NCBI GenBank assembly: GCA_016223135.1
Contig: JACRPQ010000006.1
Span: forward strand, 1 to 64,000
From: Chloroflexota bacterium
GTDB taxonomy: Bacteria; Chloroflexota; Anaerolineae; Anaerolineales; Villigracilaceae
Length of the DNA stretch: 64,000 bases
Reading direction: 5' to 3'
The notes beneath the pieces were generated by a model. That model was not told the origin of the DNA, searched no databases, and saw only the letters and a program-made list of their open reading frames with translations. The first letter of the stretch is position 1. Every line of letters starts with the position of its first letter. Positions 7,142 through 15,385 of the stretch are shown here, one piece after another. The translations under genes and the position numbers were made by a program.

Positions 7142-9745
7142 ATGCCCCAAGACGATATTACCCCCAGCCGACAGCAATACCTCGAAATCAAACGCCAATA
7201 TCCCAACACCATCCTGTTCTTCCGCCTCGGTGATTTTTACGAGACGTTCGACGAGGACGCCGAAATCACCGCGCGCGAACTCGACATCGTCCTCACCTCG
7301 CGTCCCGTCGGCAAAGGCGTGCGCGTGCCGCTGGCAGGCATCCCTTACCATGCAGTGGACAACTACCTCGCACGCCTCATCGAAAAAGGTTATCACGTCG
7401 CCATCTGCGAACAGATGGGCGACACGCCCATCAAGGGACTCGTCCCGCGCAAAGTGGTACGGGTGGTGACTCCGGGGACAGTGACCGAGCCCGGTCTGCT
7501 GCCCGGCGACTCGAACAACTACCTCGCCTCGGTCGTTCTAGACGAGAAGACTGCTTCTGTTTCCTATGCCGACATCACCACCGGAGAGTTTGCCGTCACC
7601 GAACTGCCGCTGGAGGCGCTGCGCGCCGAACTGACGCGCCTGCATCCCGCCGAAATCATCCTGCCGGAGAGTCAAACCCTCACCCCGACCTCTCTTCCCG
7701 ATGGAGATGCGCGAAGGAGCGAGGGAGGGTCACATCTAACCCCCTACCCCGCCTGGAAGTTCGAGCCCGGCAAATGTGAAGAGACGCTGCTCACGCACTT
7801 CAACGCTTCCACGCTGGAAGGCTTCGGCGTCAAGGGACACAGTCTCGCCATTCGTGCGGCAGGGGCAATCCTGCAATATCTGAAAGAGACACAGCCCGAC
7901 TCGCTGAAACTGCTGACCAGCCTGCGCTTCTACAGCATCAACGAATTCATGACTCTCGACGCCTCCACGCGCCGCAACCTCGAACTGACGGAAACCCTTC
8001 GACAGGCTCAGGGCGACTCCCTGCACGGCGAACGAAAAGGTTCCCTGCTGGGCGTGCTGGACCGCACCGTCACACCGATGGGCAAACGTCTGATGCGCCA
8101 ATGGATCAGCCAGCCGCTGCTCAGCGTGGAAAAGATTCGGCGGCGGCAGGACGGCGTTCAGTATTTCTTCGATAACGGCATGAAACGCGCTGAAATCCGC
8201 AACGCGCTGAAACCGTTGGCAGACCTGGAGAGGCTGGTCAACCGCGTGATGGCGGGACAAGCACAGCCGCGCGACTTGGTGGCGATGCGCGACACGTTGG
8301 GACGGTTGCCCGAAGTGAAGGAAGCGCTTGAAGGGCAGTCATCAGTGATCAGCAATCAGTGGTCGGTGTGTGCGGAGGAACTGACGCTCCTCCAATCTGC
8401 CATTGACGACGATCCGCCTGCCACACTGCAGAATGTCGGCGTCATTCGCCCGGGTTACTCGCAGGAACTGGATTCGGTCATCGAAGCCTCGAAACATGCC
8501 CGCGACTGGATTGCCAATCTCGAAGCGGTCGAACGCGAACGGACGGGCATCAAGACGCTCAAGGTGGGATACAACAAGGTCTTCGGCTATTACATCGAAA
8601 TCTCGCGCGGCGCGGCGGAACGGGCGCCCGCTCATTACATTCGCAAACAAACGCTGGTCAACGCCGAGCGGTTCATCACGCCGGAGATGAAGGAATATGA
8701 GACGCTTGTGCTGAATGCCGAAGAGCGCATCCGCGAAATCGAACTGAGGCTGTTCAAGGAGGTATGCGCGGAATTGTCCAAGTCTGCGTTCAAGATGTTG
8801 GAGACGGCGCGGGCGCTGGCGGAGTTGGATGTGCTGGCGGCTCTGGCGGAGGCGGCGGCTTTGGGAGGCTATTGCAGGCCCGAGGTCCATGAGGGAAGCG
8901 AGTTGGAAATCCGCGAGGGGCGGCATCCCGTCGTCGAACAGACCCTCAAAGGCGAGCGCTACATCCCCAACGATGTCATCTTCGAAAAGGGCGAAATCGT
9001 GCGCGTCATCACGGGACCGAACATGTCGGGCAAATCCACCTATCTGCGGCAAACGGCGCTGATTGTGCTGATGGCGCAAATCGGCTCGTTTGTGCCGGCG
9101 GAGGCGGCGCGCATCGGGCTGGTGGACCGCATCTTCACCCGCATCGGCGCGCAGGATGAGATTCACGCCGGGCAGTCCACCTTCATGGTGGAGATGATCG
9201 AAGCCGCAAACATTCTTCATCACGCCACCCCGCGCTCGCTTTTGATTCTGGATGAGATCGGGCGCGGCACCTCGACCTATGACGGGCTTTCGATTGCCTG
9301 GGGGATGATCGAGTTCATCCACAACCATCCGCACCTGCGGGCAAAGACCTTGTTCGCCACGCATTATCACGAGTTGACGCAACTGGCGGAGTTGCTGCCC
9401 GGCGTGCGGAATTACAATGTGGCGGTCAGCGAGGCGGATGGCAAGGTTGTGTTCCTGCACAAGATTGTGCCGGGCGGCGCGGACAAGTCCTACGGCATTC
9501 ACGTGGCGCAGCTGGCGGGGCTGCCTGCGCCGGTCATTCAGAGGGCAAACGAAATCATGGCGGAGTTGGAGAAGTCGTCCGGGCGGGCGATGCGCATCAG
9601 CCCTCATGCCGCACAGCAGGTCGCTTTGTTCCCCGAAACCAGTCCGCTGCTGGAGGAGTTGAAGTCAGTGGATGTAAACAGCCTGTCGCCCATTGAGGCG
9701 CTGAACAAGTTGTTCGAGTGGCAGAAGAAATATCTCAAACCCTAA
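7142..9745 (+). CDS. mutS: DNA mismatch repair protein MutS
   Basis: 867 residues. The N-terminal mismatch-reading motif is FYE in FFRLGDFYETF. Then come the connector, the lever/clamp region and the C-terminal ABC-type ATPase: Walker A GPNMSGKST (about 625), STFMVEM, Walker B LILDEIGRGTSTYDG and ATHYHEL. MutS binds mispairs and recruits repair; no mutL is in this window. Three segments look repeat-derived and in frame: about 181-198 (SLPDGDARRSEGGS), about 283-299 (LRQAQGDSLHGERKG) and about 400-410 (SVISNQWSV). All lie in loops between conserved blocks, so the enzyme is probably active. The start lacks a Shine-Dalgarno. Confidence 0.95.
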   Translation: MPQDDITPSRQQYLEIKRQYPNTILFFRLGDFYETFDEDAEITARELDIVLTSRPVGKGVRVPLAGIPYHAVDNYLARLIEKGYHVAICEQMGDTPIKGLVPRKVVRVVTPGTVTEPGLLPGDSNNYLASVVLDEKTASVSYADITTGEFAVTELPLEALRAELTRLHPAEIILPESQTLTPTSLPDGDARRSEGGSHLTPYPAWKFEPGKCEETLLTHFNASTLEGFGVKGHSLAIRAAGAILQYLKETQPDSLKLLTSLRFYSINEFMTLDASTRRNLELTETLRQAQGDSLHGERKGSLLGVLDRTVTPMGKRLMRQWISQPLLSVEKIRRRQDGVQYFFDNGMKRAEIRNALKPLADLERLVNRVMAGQAQPRDLVAMRDTLGRLPEVKEALEGQSSVISNQWSVCAEELTLLQSAIDDDPPATLQNVGVIRPGYSQELDSVIEASKHARDWIANLEAVERERTGIKTLKVGYNKVFGYYIEISRGAAERAPAHYIRKQTLVNAERFITPEMKEYETLVLNAEERIREIELRLFKEVCAELSKSAFKMLETARALAELDVLAALAEAAALGGYCRPEVHEGSELEIREGRHPVVEQTLKGERYIPNDVIFEKGEIVRVITGPNMSGKSTYLRQTALIVLMAQIGSFVPAEAARIGLVDRIFTRIGAQDEIHAGQSTFMVEMIEAANILHHATPRSLLILDEIGRGTSTYDGLSIAWGMIEFIHNHPHLRAKTLFATHYHELTQLAELLPGVRNYNVAVSEADGKVVFLHKIVPGGADKSYGIHVAQLAGLPAPVIQRANEIMAELEKSSGRAMRISPHAAQQVALFPETSPLLEELKSVDVNSLSPIEALNKLFEWQKKYLKP
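7683..7735. repeat. In-frame dispersed-repeat segment in mutS (1)
   Basis: CGACCTCTCTTCCCGATGG and GATGCGCGAAGGAGCGAGGG encode PTSLPDGDARRSEGGS, a low-complexity insertion between the mismatch-binding and connector domains. The words resemble noncoding dispersed repeats rather than MutS sequence; I judge this from composition only. Confidence 0.5.
7997..8037. repeat. In-frame CCCTTCGACAGGCTCAGGGC repeat in mutS (2)
   Basis: CCCTTCGACAGGCTCAGGGC is a widespread dispersed repeat word. It is translated here as LRQAQG and followed by DSLHGERKG. A variant, CCCTTCGGCGTGCTCAGGGC, is found in the noncoding element at 57350-57430. Confidence 0.7.
8336..8372. repeat. In-frame ATCAGT repeat in mutS (3)
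   Basis: CAGTCATCAGTGATCAGCAA continues as TCAGTGGTCGGTG and is translated as QSSVISNQWSV. It is the same word family as at 3505-3530 and 4736-4812. Confidence 0.75.
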
Positions 9746-9777
9746 CTCGGACAAGCCGAAACCAAAAAGGTTTTGAA

Positions 9778-9842
9778 TCACGGAGACACGAAGGCACAGA
9801 GAAAAAAACTTGAAGGAATTCCGTGTCTCAGTGCCTCCGTGG
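9778..9842. repeat. CACGGAGACACGAAGGCACAG inverted repeat
   Basis: CACGGAGACACGAAGGCAC faces GTGTCTCAGTGCCTCCGTG in the mutS-hppA gap. This is a common dispersed inverted-repeat family in environmental genomes. No gene lies in 9746-10011. Confidence 0.7.
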
Positions 9843-9924
9843 TTAGCAAAAATTCTTGTACACGTGTGCCTGTGCCCAGTGCAGGCAAAAAGCAAGCATT
9901 TAACTTCTAAGTTCCTAAGAGCAA

Positions 9925-9961
9925 AGACCCTAAAGGTTTTCCCGGGGAACCTTTAGGGTCT
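9925..9961. terminator. Strong hairpin AGACCCTAAAGGTT/AACCTTTAGGGTCT
   Basis: A perfect 14-bp stem with a TTCCCGGGG-type loop, between convergent mutS and hppA. The stem word CCTAAAGG also forms the ends of the elements at 13054 and 40958, so it may be a relic of that family as well as a terminator. Confidence 0.6.
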
Positions 9962-9965
9962 TCGA

Positions 9966-10010
9966 TCAAAAAGAAACAGAGCCTGCCGGGCTGGCAGGCT
10001 CTGTCTTTCT
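9966..10010 (-). terminator. Bidirectional terminator of hppA
   Basis: Stem CAGAGCCTGCC/GGCAGGCTCTG lies just after the hppA stop. On the minus strand it is followed by TTTCTTTTT, and on the plus strand by TCTTTCTTCT. Confidence 0.8.
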
Positions 10011-10011
10011 T

Positions 10012-12426
10012 CTAGGAACTTGCTTTCTTCTTTTTTGCCTTTACAACAGGCTTGACCGCAGGCGACTTTACATCAGCCGCCGCAGCCGTCATGGAAGGCG
10101 CCGGCTTCTTGGATTGAGTCACCGCCCAGCCCAGCACGCCGAGCAGCACCAGAGCAATCGCCCAAATGGTAAAGAGAGCGCCGCCGCTGACGTTTTCATA
10201 CTGGACGACAATCGGCGCAATGATGACCGCCACCAGATTCACGACCTTGATCATCGGGTTGAGGGCAGGACCAGCCGTATCCTTGAACGGATCGCCGACC
10301 GTATCGCCGACCACGCCCGCCTTGTGACGTTCGGAGCCTTTGCCCAAGTTCTTCGCCGGGTCCTTCGGCTCGTCTTCGATCAACTTCTTGGCGTTATCCC
10401 ATGCACCGCCGGAGTTGTTGAGGAACACCGCCAGCAGCTGTCCCGAAACGATGATGCCCGCCAGGAAACCGCCCAGCGCTTCCACCTTCAGCGTCAAACC
10501 GACGAAAATCGGTGTGATGATGCCGAGCAAAGCCAGCGAGACCAGTTCCTTCTGCGCCGCAGTGGTGGAAATGGAAACCGCCTGAGCGTAATCGGGTTTG
10601 ACTTTGCCTTCCAGCACGCCCAATTTAAACTGACGGCGGACTTCCATCACAATCAACGAAGCCGCGCGGCTGACCGCCTGAATGGCAAAGGAGGAGAACA
10701 ACCAGGGCAGTGCGCCGCCCAACAGCATACCCACGAACACTTGCGGAATATCCACACGGATGCCGATGGATTGAATCTGCTGTGCCAGAGGAACGCCCAG
10801 CGTTGTCTGCGCGCGGGAAACGTCCACGAGGAAGGAGCCAAAGAGCGAGACCGCCGCAATCACCGCCGAGCCAATCGCAACGCCTTTGGTGATGGCTTTG
10901 GTGGTGTTGCCCACTGCATCGAGGTCTGCCATGATTTGCTGGGCATCTTTCGTCGCCTTATCGGTTTTGCCCGACCAGGACATTTCGCCGATGCCGTTGG
11001 CGTTATCCGCAATGGGACCGAACGAATCCATCGCCACGTTGTTGCCGGTCAGCGTCAACATGCCGATGCCGGTCATCGCCACGCCGTATAGGACGAAAGT
11101 GGCTCGCTGTGCGCCTTCGATGCCGGGGATTGTGCCGAAGATGAAGATCGACGCGACAATCGTCAGCGCCAACACCACCACCGACCAGACCGACGATTCA
11201 AAACCGACCGACACACCCTGCAAAATCAGCGTGGCAGGGCCGGTATCCGCCGCCTTCTTGATGTCATTGACCGGCGAGGCATGCGTGCCAGTGAAATATT
11301 CGGTCAGGCGGTCAATCAAAATCGCCAGCAAAACGCCCACGGCAACCGCCATCGGAGTGCGCCACCAGCCGCCGTAATCCGCCATCGTGTCTTTCATGTA
11401 GAGATAACCGGCGCCGAAGAACAACGCGGCAGAAATCGCAGCGGAAGTCAAAAAGCCGCGGAAGATCGCCGCCATCGCATCGCCGCTCTTGCCCGGTCCG
11501 CCCTTCACGGCGTATGTTCCAAAGATGGACGACAAAACGCCGATACCGCGCACCATGAGCGGGAAGATGATCCACTCGAGGCGTCCGGTGATGTGCCAGA
11601 GCGCCAGCCCGAGGATCAAGCCGGAGACGATGGTCACTTCATAGGACTCGAAGATGTCCGCCGCCATGCCGGCGCAATCGCCGACGTTATCGCCGACGAG
11701 GTCTGCCACCACCGCCGGGTTGCGCGGATCATCCTCAGGGATGCCTGCTTCGACCTTCCCAACCAAGTCTGCACCGACATCCGCCGCCTTGGTAAAGATA
11801 CCGCCGCCCACGCGCATGAACAGCGCCAGCAGGGTGCCGCCGAAGCCAAAGCCAAGCAAAGCATCCGGCGCGGCAATGCCCAAGACAATGAAGATGAGCG
11901 TACCGCCAAGCAGCCCCAGTCCGTCAGTCAACATGCCCGTAATCGTCCCGGCGCGGTAGGCAATGCGCAGCGCATCGCCAAACGACTTGCGGGAAGCCGA
12001 AGCCACGCGCACGTTACCTTCCACCGCCATGCGCATGCCGATCTGACCGACTGCCAGCGAAAAGCCCGCGCCCATCACAAACGCCAGCGCCCGGGCGACG
12101 CCGATGATGAGACGCACCGTATCTGCAGGCACGCCCTCGAAGCGTTCCAGCGCCTCGGGCGTCGGCGGGACAATGTAAACCGAGAGAAAGAGAGCGATGG
12201 TAAGAATGGCAATCAGGGGCAGGATGGAACGCAACTGCTTCTGCAAATAGGCGTTCGCACCGTCCCGGATCGCTCCCCAGACCTCCTGCATTTTTTCCGT
12301 GCCTTTATCTTCACGCAGAATCTGGGAACGGAGGAAAATCGCATAGAGCAGACCGAGAATGGCAACGCCAAACACAGCCCAAATTGCGATTGCCTCCAAT
12401 TGAGTAAGTCCTTGCATAGCGTACAT
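10012..12426 (-). CDS. hppA: Membrane-bound proton-translocating pyrophosphatase
   Basis: 804 residues with about 15-16 membrane segments. It couples hydrolysis of pyrophosphate to ion pumping across the cytoplasmic membrane. Substrate-binding motifs are DVGADLVGKVEAGIPEDDPR, then DLVGDNVGDCAGMAADIFESYE, and late GVVGDTVGDPFKDTAGP. The cation-selectivity motif reads GNTTKAITKG, with lysine where K+-dependent enzymes have alanine, so a K+-independent H+-pumping type is predicted. The tail is Ala/Lys-rich (AVKPVVKAKKKKASS), unusual but cytoplasmic or low complexity. The ATG at 12426 is preceded by GGGAGGA, and a clear promoter lies upstream. Confidence 0.96.
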   Translation of the reverse strand: MYAMQGLTQLEAIAIWAVFGVAILGLLYAIFLRSQILREDKGTEKMQEVWGAIRDGANAYLQKQLRSILPLIAILTIALFLSVYIVPPTPEALERFEGVPADTVRLIIGVARALAFVMGAGFSLAVGQIGMRMAVEGNVRVASASRKSFGDALRIAYRAGTITGMLTDGLGLLGGTLIFIVLGIAAPDALLGFGFGGTLLALFMRVGGGIFTKAADVGADLVGKVEAGIPEDDPRNPAVVADLVGDNVGDCAGMAADIFESYEVTIVSGLILGLALWHITGRLEWIIFPLMVRGIGVLSSIFGTYAVKGGPGKSGDAMAAIFRGFLTSAAISAALFFGAGYLYMKDTMADYGGWWRTPMAVAVGVLLAILIDRLTEYFTGTHASPVNDIKKAADTGPATLILQGVSVGFESSVWSVVVLALTIVASIFIFGTIPGIEGAQRATFVLYGVAMTGIGMLTLTGNNVAMDSFGPIADNANGIGEMSWSGKTDKATKDAQQIMADLDAVGNTTKAITKGVAIGSAVIAAVSLFGSFLVDVSRAQTTLGVPLAQQIQSIGIRVDIPQVFVGMLLGGALPWLFSSFAIQAVSRAASLIVMEVRRQFKLGVLEGKVKPDYAQAVSISTTAAQKELVSLALLGIITPIFVGLTLKVEALGGFLAGIIVSGQLLAVFLNNSGGAWDNAKKLIEDEPKDPAKNLGKGSERHKAGVVGDTVGDPFKDTAGPALNPMIKVVNLVAVIIAPIVVQYENVSGGALFTIWAIALVLLGVLGWAVTQSKKPAPSMTAAAADVKSPAVKPVVKAKKKKASS

Positions 12427-12482
12427 TTGGGGTCATTCCTCCCGAAGGATGATTTTTGGGCTTCCGCCCGTATAGCAGGGGG

Positions 12483-12511
12483 ATTGTACAGGCGGGATAG
12501 GGATGTGTCAA
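12483..12511 (-). promoter_or_regulatory. Promoter of hppA
   Basis: On the minus strand TTGACA (12506-12511), a 17-base spacer and TACAAT (12483-12488). The hppA start follows after a leader of about 50 bases. Confidence 0.8.
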
Positions 12512-12537
12512 GCATTAATATCGCTATCATGCTGCTG

Positions 12538-12566
12538 TTGACACTTGGGGGTGAATTTGATAATAT
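12538..12566 (+). promoter_or_regulatory. Promoter of the A-type Fe-S carrier gene
   Basis: TTGACA (12538-12543), exactly 17 bases, then TAATAT (12561-12566). The start codon is 40 bases downstream with an AAGGAG site. It is divergent from the hppA promoter. Confidence 0.8.
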
Positions 12567-12606
12567 CAATCCAATTCACTTCCATTCACTTCCCAAGGAG
12601 AGCAAC

Positions 12607-13038
12607 ATGCTGGAAGAACTCAATTTCAAGACGGTCATCGAAACCACCCCCGCCATCTCCCTCACGCCTGCTGCGGCAGAGGCGGTTAAAAACATCCTTA
12701 CCGAACGCAATCTGGAAGGCTACGCCCTGCGCGTGTACGTGGCTGGCGGAGGCTGCTGCAGTGTGAACTTCGGCATGGCGCTTGATAACAACATCCGCGA
12801 CGTGGACCTCACCTTCGAAAGCAACGGCGTCAAGGTGGTGGTGGACGAAGTCTCCATTGACTATCTGCGCGGCGCAAACATTGACTTTGTCAACGACCCC
12901 GTCCGCGGCTCCGGCTTTGCAGTGGACAGCCCATCTGCAAAAGGTCACAGCCATGGAGAAGGCGCCTGCGCTTGCGGAAGCCACAGCGAAGCGGAAGGTT
13001 CCTGCGCCTGCGGCGGCTCCTGCAGTTGCGGTCACTAA
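12607..13038 (+). CDS. A-type iron-sulfur carrier (IscA/ErpA/HesB family) with Cys-rich tail
   Basis: 143 residues. The ATG has AAGGAG at 12594-12599. The HesB fold runs from ISLTPAAAEAVKNIL to GSGFAVDSP. The first conserved cysteine is at C50 or C51 (AGGGCCSVNF). The usual C-terminal CGC is replaced by a tail of His/Gly/Cys with three CxC pairs: C121/C123, C133/C135, C139/C141. The family delivers or holds Fe-S clusters in the cytoplasm. The spacing from C50 to C121 (70) is longer than the usual 63-65, and the extra pairs could bind metal. Confidence 0.88.
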   Translation: MLEELNFKTVIETTPAISLTPAAAEAVKNILTERNLEGYALRVYVAGGGCCSVNFGMALDNNIRDVDLTFESNGVKVVVDEVSIDYLRGANIDFVNDPVRGSGFAVDSPSAKGHSHGEGACACGSHSEAEGSCACGGSCSCGH

Positions 13039-13053
13039 AAATAAAACGCCGCG

Positions 13054-13158
13054 CTCTCTACCGTACACTTCTCTCGTGAAAAACCCTAAAGGTCTTTTTG
13101 GAAATTCTCAAATTCACGAAGGGAAAGCAGACCTTTAGGGTTTCTGTGTACGGTAAAG
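13054..13158. mobile_element. 105-bp inverted-repeat element with 10-bp target duplication
   Basis: The ends are inverted: CTCTCTACCGTACAC...AAACCCTAAAGGTC against CTTTACCGTACACAGAAACC...CTAAAGGTC. It is flanked by a perfect direct repeat AAACGCCGCG (13044-13053 and 13159-13168). There is no coding capacity. A diverged copy in the opposite orientation is at 40958-41178. Confidence 0.85.
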
Positions 13159-13206
13159 AAACGCCGCGTAAAATCTGAATGTCAATAACGAGGGGTTTTG
13201 TGCTGT

Positions 13207-13243
13207 AAAAAAACTCGCCTCCTTTTACGGGGCGAGTTTTTTG
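13207..13243. terminator. Bidirectional terminator
   Basis: AAAAAAACTCGCC and GGGCGAGTTTTTT form a stem across CTCCTTTTACG, between the Fe-S carrier gene and the convergent SH3b protein gene. Confidence 0.85.
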
Positions 13244-13259
13244 TTATCCATTAGCCGCT

Positions 13260-13889
13260 CTACCTGCCGCGCAGATACGAGATGACTGCCCCCATCAGCC
13301 CAAACAACGCCAGGCTGAGAATCAGCAAACCAGCAGGCAGTCGCGTGGGAGAGGCGTCGGTGGCGGTCGGCTCATTGAAAGAGGGCAGTTCGAGGGGCGG
13401 AGGAGGCGTAAAGGTCGGCAGACGCGTCGGCGTCTGTTGACCGATAAAGGCGGCTTCCAAAGTCGGGTTGATGGTGGGCGTCGAAATCGGCGTGGGCGTG
13501 GGCGGCGCATCTACCCGCGGCAAAAAAGCCCCGGCCGAAAGTTTTACATACAACGCATACACCCACCCTGTGGAGCCCGGCACGCCCGGATAGCGAATCT
13601 GGATCCAATCATCCCTGTCTTTGGCGCGCCCCAATGCAGGAGCGGTTTCGTTTGCCAGCAGTACCCCAATCCGAGGGTAATCAAAGGAACCGGGTCCCGC
13701 ATAAACATAGATAAAATTCAGGCTGGGGTCCACCCGCACCATGGGACCGCTGGGCGTGCTGGTCACCGTTGGCACGGAGCCGGTCGGCTGCTGCGCCAGC
13801 GCAATCTGCTCATGCGGAAAAAGCGCTCCCAAAAGAAACAAACCAGCCAGGACAGCCGCAAACAGGATAGTCTTGCGAAACGACAACAT
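13260..13889 (-). CDS. Secreted, C-terminally anchored SH3b-like protein (2)
   Basis: 209 residues. A signal peptide (LFAAVLAGLFLLGALF) is followed by a domain resembling bacterial SH3 (FIYVYAGPGSFDYPRIGVL ... GSTGWVYALYVKL). Then come a Pro/Thr-rich linker (PTPTPISTPTINPT) and a C-terminal membrane helix ending YLRGR. SH3b domains often bind peptidoglycan or other ligands at the cell surface. It is a tandem paralogue of the upstream gene, whose stop is three bases before this start. The two copies share the linker motif PTFTPPPPLE. The exact function is unknown. Confidence 0.8.
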   Translation of the reverse strand: MLSFRKTILFAAVLAGLFLLGALFPHEQIALAQQPTGSVPTVTSTPSGPMVRVDPSLNFIYVYAGPGSFDYPRIGVLLANETAPALGRAKDRDDWIQIRYPGVPGSTGWVYALYVKLSAGAFLPRVDAPPTPTPISTPTINPTLEAAFIGQQTPTRLPTFTPPPPLELPSFNEPTATDASPTRLPAGLLILSLALFGLMGAVISYLRGR

Positions 13890-13892
13890 ACG

Positions 13893-14483
13893 TTATTGCT
13901 TGCCTAGAACCAGCGAGACAAAGAAAATCACAGCCGCAATGAACATCAACCCCACAGCCACTGCACCGGGCGCCAAGCCGTTGGCTCGCGCGGGGGGAAC
14001 CTCGGTAAATTGCGGCACCTCCAGCGGCGGCGGCGGTGTAAAAGTCGGAACGCGCGAAGGCGTAGGTTGAAAAATGAATGCGGCGGCAAATGTCGGGTTA
14101 ACGGTGGCGGTGGCAATCGGCGTTTGAGTCGGCGGCGGCTCCACCACCCGCAACTCCCCTCCCGAAATGGTCACATACGCCGCATACACCCATCCCACCC
14201 CGCCTGGCGCGGAGGGAAACGCCACCTGCACCCATTCCCGCCCCGGCGAAACCCCCAACGCAGGCAAAACATCGCCCGGCGACACTTGCCCGACAATCGG
14301 ATAAAAGACCGTGCTGGGACCGCCGCGCACGTTGATCGGATCGGAATACGTAACCGTCGCCACAGGACCGGAACTCTGCGCTTCGCCCTCCGCCTGAACC
14401 TGCTTCGGCATCCCAAGCATCACCGCCCCGACGATGACTCCGGCTGCCAGCAAACCGACAACTTCAAACCAAATTCGCTTCAT
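13893..14483 (-). CDS. Secreted, C-terminally anchored SH3b-like protein (1)
   Basis: 196 residues if started at MKRIWFEV (14483); upstream in-frame starts exist. An N-terminal hydrophobic segment (VVGLLAAGVIVGAVML) precedes the SH3b-like block DPINVRGGPSTVFYPIVGQV ... GVGWVYAAYVTIS. A Thr/Pro linker and a C-terminal membrane helix (VGLMFIAAVIFFVSLVLGK) complete it. RGGPS resembles the RxGPS motif of SH3b domains. It is paired with its paralogue and divergent from the zinc-ribbon gene; no ligand can be inferred. Confidence 0.8.
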   Translation of the reverse strand: MKRIWFEVVGLLAAGVIVGAVMLGMPKQVQAEGEAQSSGPVATVTYSDPINVRGGPSTVFYPIVGQVSPGDVLPALGVSPGREWVQVAFPSAPGGVGWVYAAYVTISGGELRVVEPPPTQTPIATATVNPTFAAAFIFQPTPSRVPTFTPPPPLEVPQFTEVPPARANGLAPGAVAVGLMFIAAVIFFVSLVLGKQ

Positions 14484-14544
14484 ATCGTACATAGATAGGA
14501 TATACATGAAATACGACGACAATCGTCGCCGTTTGCAAAAGGAT

Positions 14545-14550
14545 TATAAT
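14545..14550 (+). promoter_or_regulatory. -10 box for leaderless zinc-ribbon gene
   Basis: TATAAT ends seven bases before the ATG at 14558, and no ribosome-binding site is present. Confidence 0.55.
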
Positions 14551-14557
14551 CGAAAAC

Positions 14558-15142
14558 ATGGAACGTCGAATTTTTCACGGCAGCATCACCCCCAGCGACA
14601 TTGCCCAGGCGCTTATGGCGGAATTCAACCGCGGCAATCTGCACGCACAAACCATCGGGCAGGCGGAAAAACTTGCCGTTCAAATCGCCACCCGCGACAA
14701 TGCCAGCGCCGGCGGGCAGACCGCTCTCACCGTCTCGATTCAAAAAGTGGAAGACGGCGTGATGATCGAAATCGGTCAGCAAGCCTGGCTGGGAGTGGCG
14801 GCAAGTTTGGGAATGACCGCCTTCTCCGCCCTGCGCAATCCCCTCAGCCTGCTGGGGCGGCTGGACGATTTGGCGCAAGACATTGAAAACCTGCAACTTC
14901 AGGAACGCGTCTGGCGTGTGATTGACCGCACAGCCGCGGCGCTTGGCGTCTCTCAGGAACTTTCGGAACGCTTTCAGCGCGTTGTGTGCGAATATTGTCA
15001 AACCGCCAACCCGCTCGGCGAGGGCTCCTGCCTGGCATGCGGCGCCCCGCTGGGAAATGTACAGCCATCCACCTGTCCTCGCTGCGGCTTTGTCGTCGGT
15101 CAAAAAGACGCCGCCTGCCCCAATTGCGGTCAGAAGTTGTAG
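14558..15142 (+). CDS. Hypothetical protein with two C-terminal zinc ribbons
   Basis: 194 residues. The first 120 residues are unrecognised; around residue 70 a short apolar stretch (WLGVAASLGMTAFSAL) could associate with a membrane. The C terminus has CEYCQTANPLGEGSCLACG and CPRCGFVVGQKDAACPNCG, two CxxC-CxxC ribbons likely to bind zinc. It lies divergent from the SH3b pair and upstream of fhaA, separated by an inverted-repeat element. I do not assign a function. Confidence 0.75.
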   Translation: MERRIFHGSITPSDIAQALMAEFNRGNLHAQTIGQAEKLAVQIATRDNASAGGQTALTVSIQKVEDGVMIEIGQQAWLGVAASLGMTAFSALRNPLSLLGRLDDLAQDIENLQLQERVWRVIDRTAAALGVSQELSERFQRVVCEYCQTANPLGEGSCLACGAPLGNVQPSTCPRCGFVVGQKDAACPNCGQKL

Positions 15143-15237
15143 TCTTTTAAACCAAAAAGGCAAACGCTGCGCTTGCAGTTTTCCTCCCAACCCCCTATAA
15201 TAGACTTCAAACGAAAATCTGCGTCATCTACAGATGA

Positions 15238-15346
15238 GTCCAGTAAAAACTCACCGCAGAGACGCCAAAAACGCAGAGTCATTCATTACTGTATATCTCC
15301 GCGTTACTCTGCGGCTCAGCGGTGAATGACCTTTTTGCAGTAAAGT
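15238..15346. repeat. CACCGCAGAGACGC inverted-repeat element
   Basis: TCCAGTAAAAACTCACCGCAG at the left is opposed by CTGCGGCTCAGCGGTGAATG and CCTTTTTGCAGTA at the right. A second copy of the same organisation is at 31065-31158. No gene lies in 15143-15385. Confidence 0.7.
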
Positions 15347-15385
15347 CATAAACAACAGGTCAAAAAGATCACGCGGACCCGGATT

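Noticed and set aside
11281-12606. A long plus-strand reading frame running into the A-type Fe-S carrier gene
   Set aside because: It lies opposite hppA, has no recognisable domain, and a promoter plus AAGGAG support the start at 12607.
13893-14522. Start of the SH3b-like gene at 14522
   Set aside because: The MKRIWFEV start gives a normal signal segment; the upstream residues look like leader sequence.
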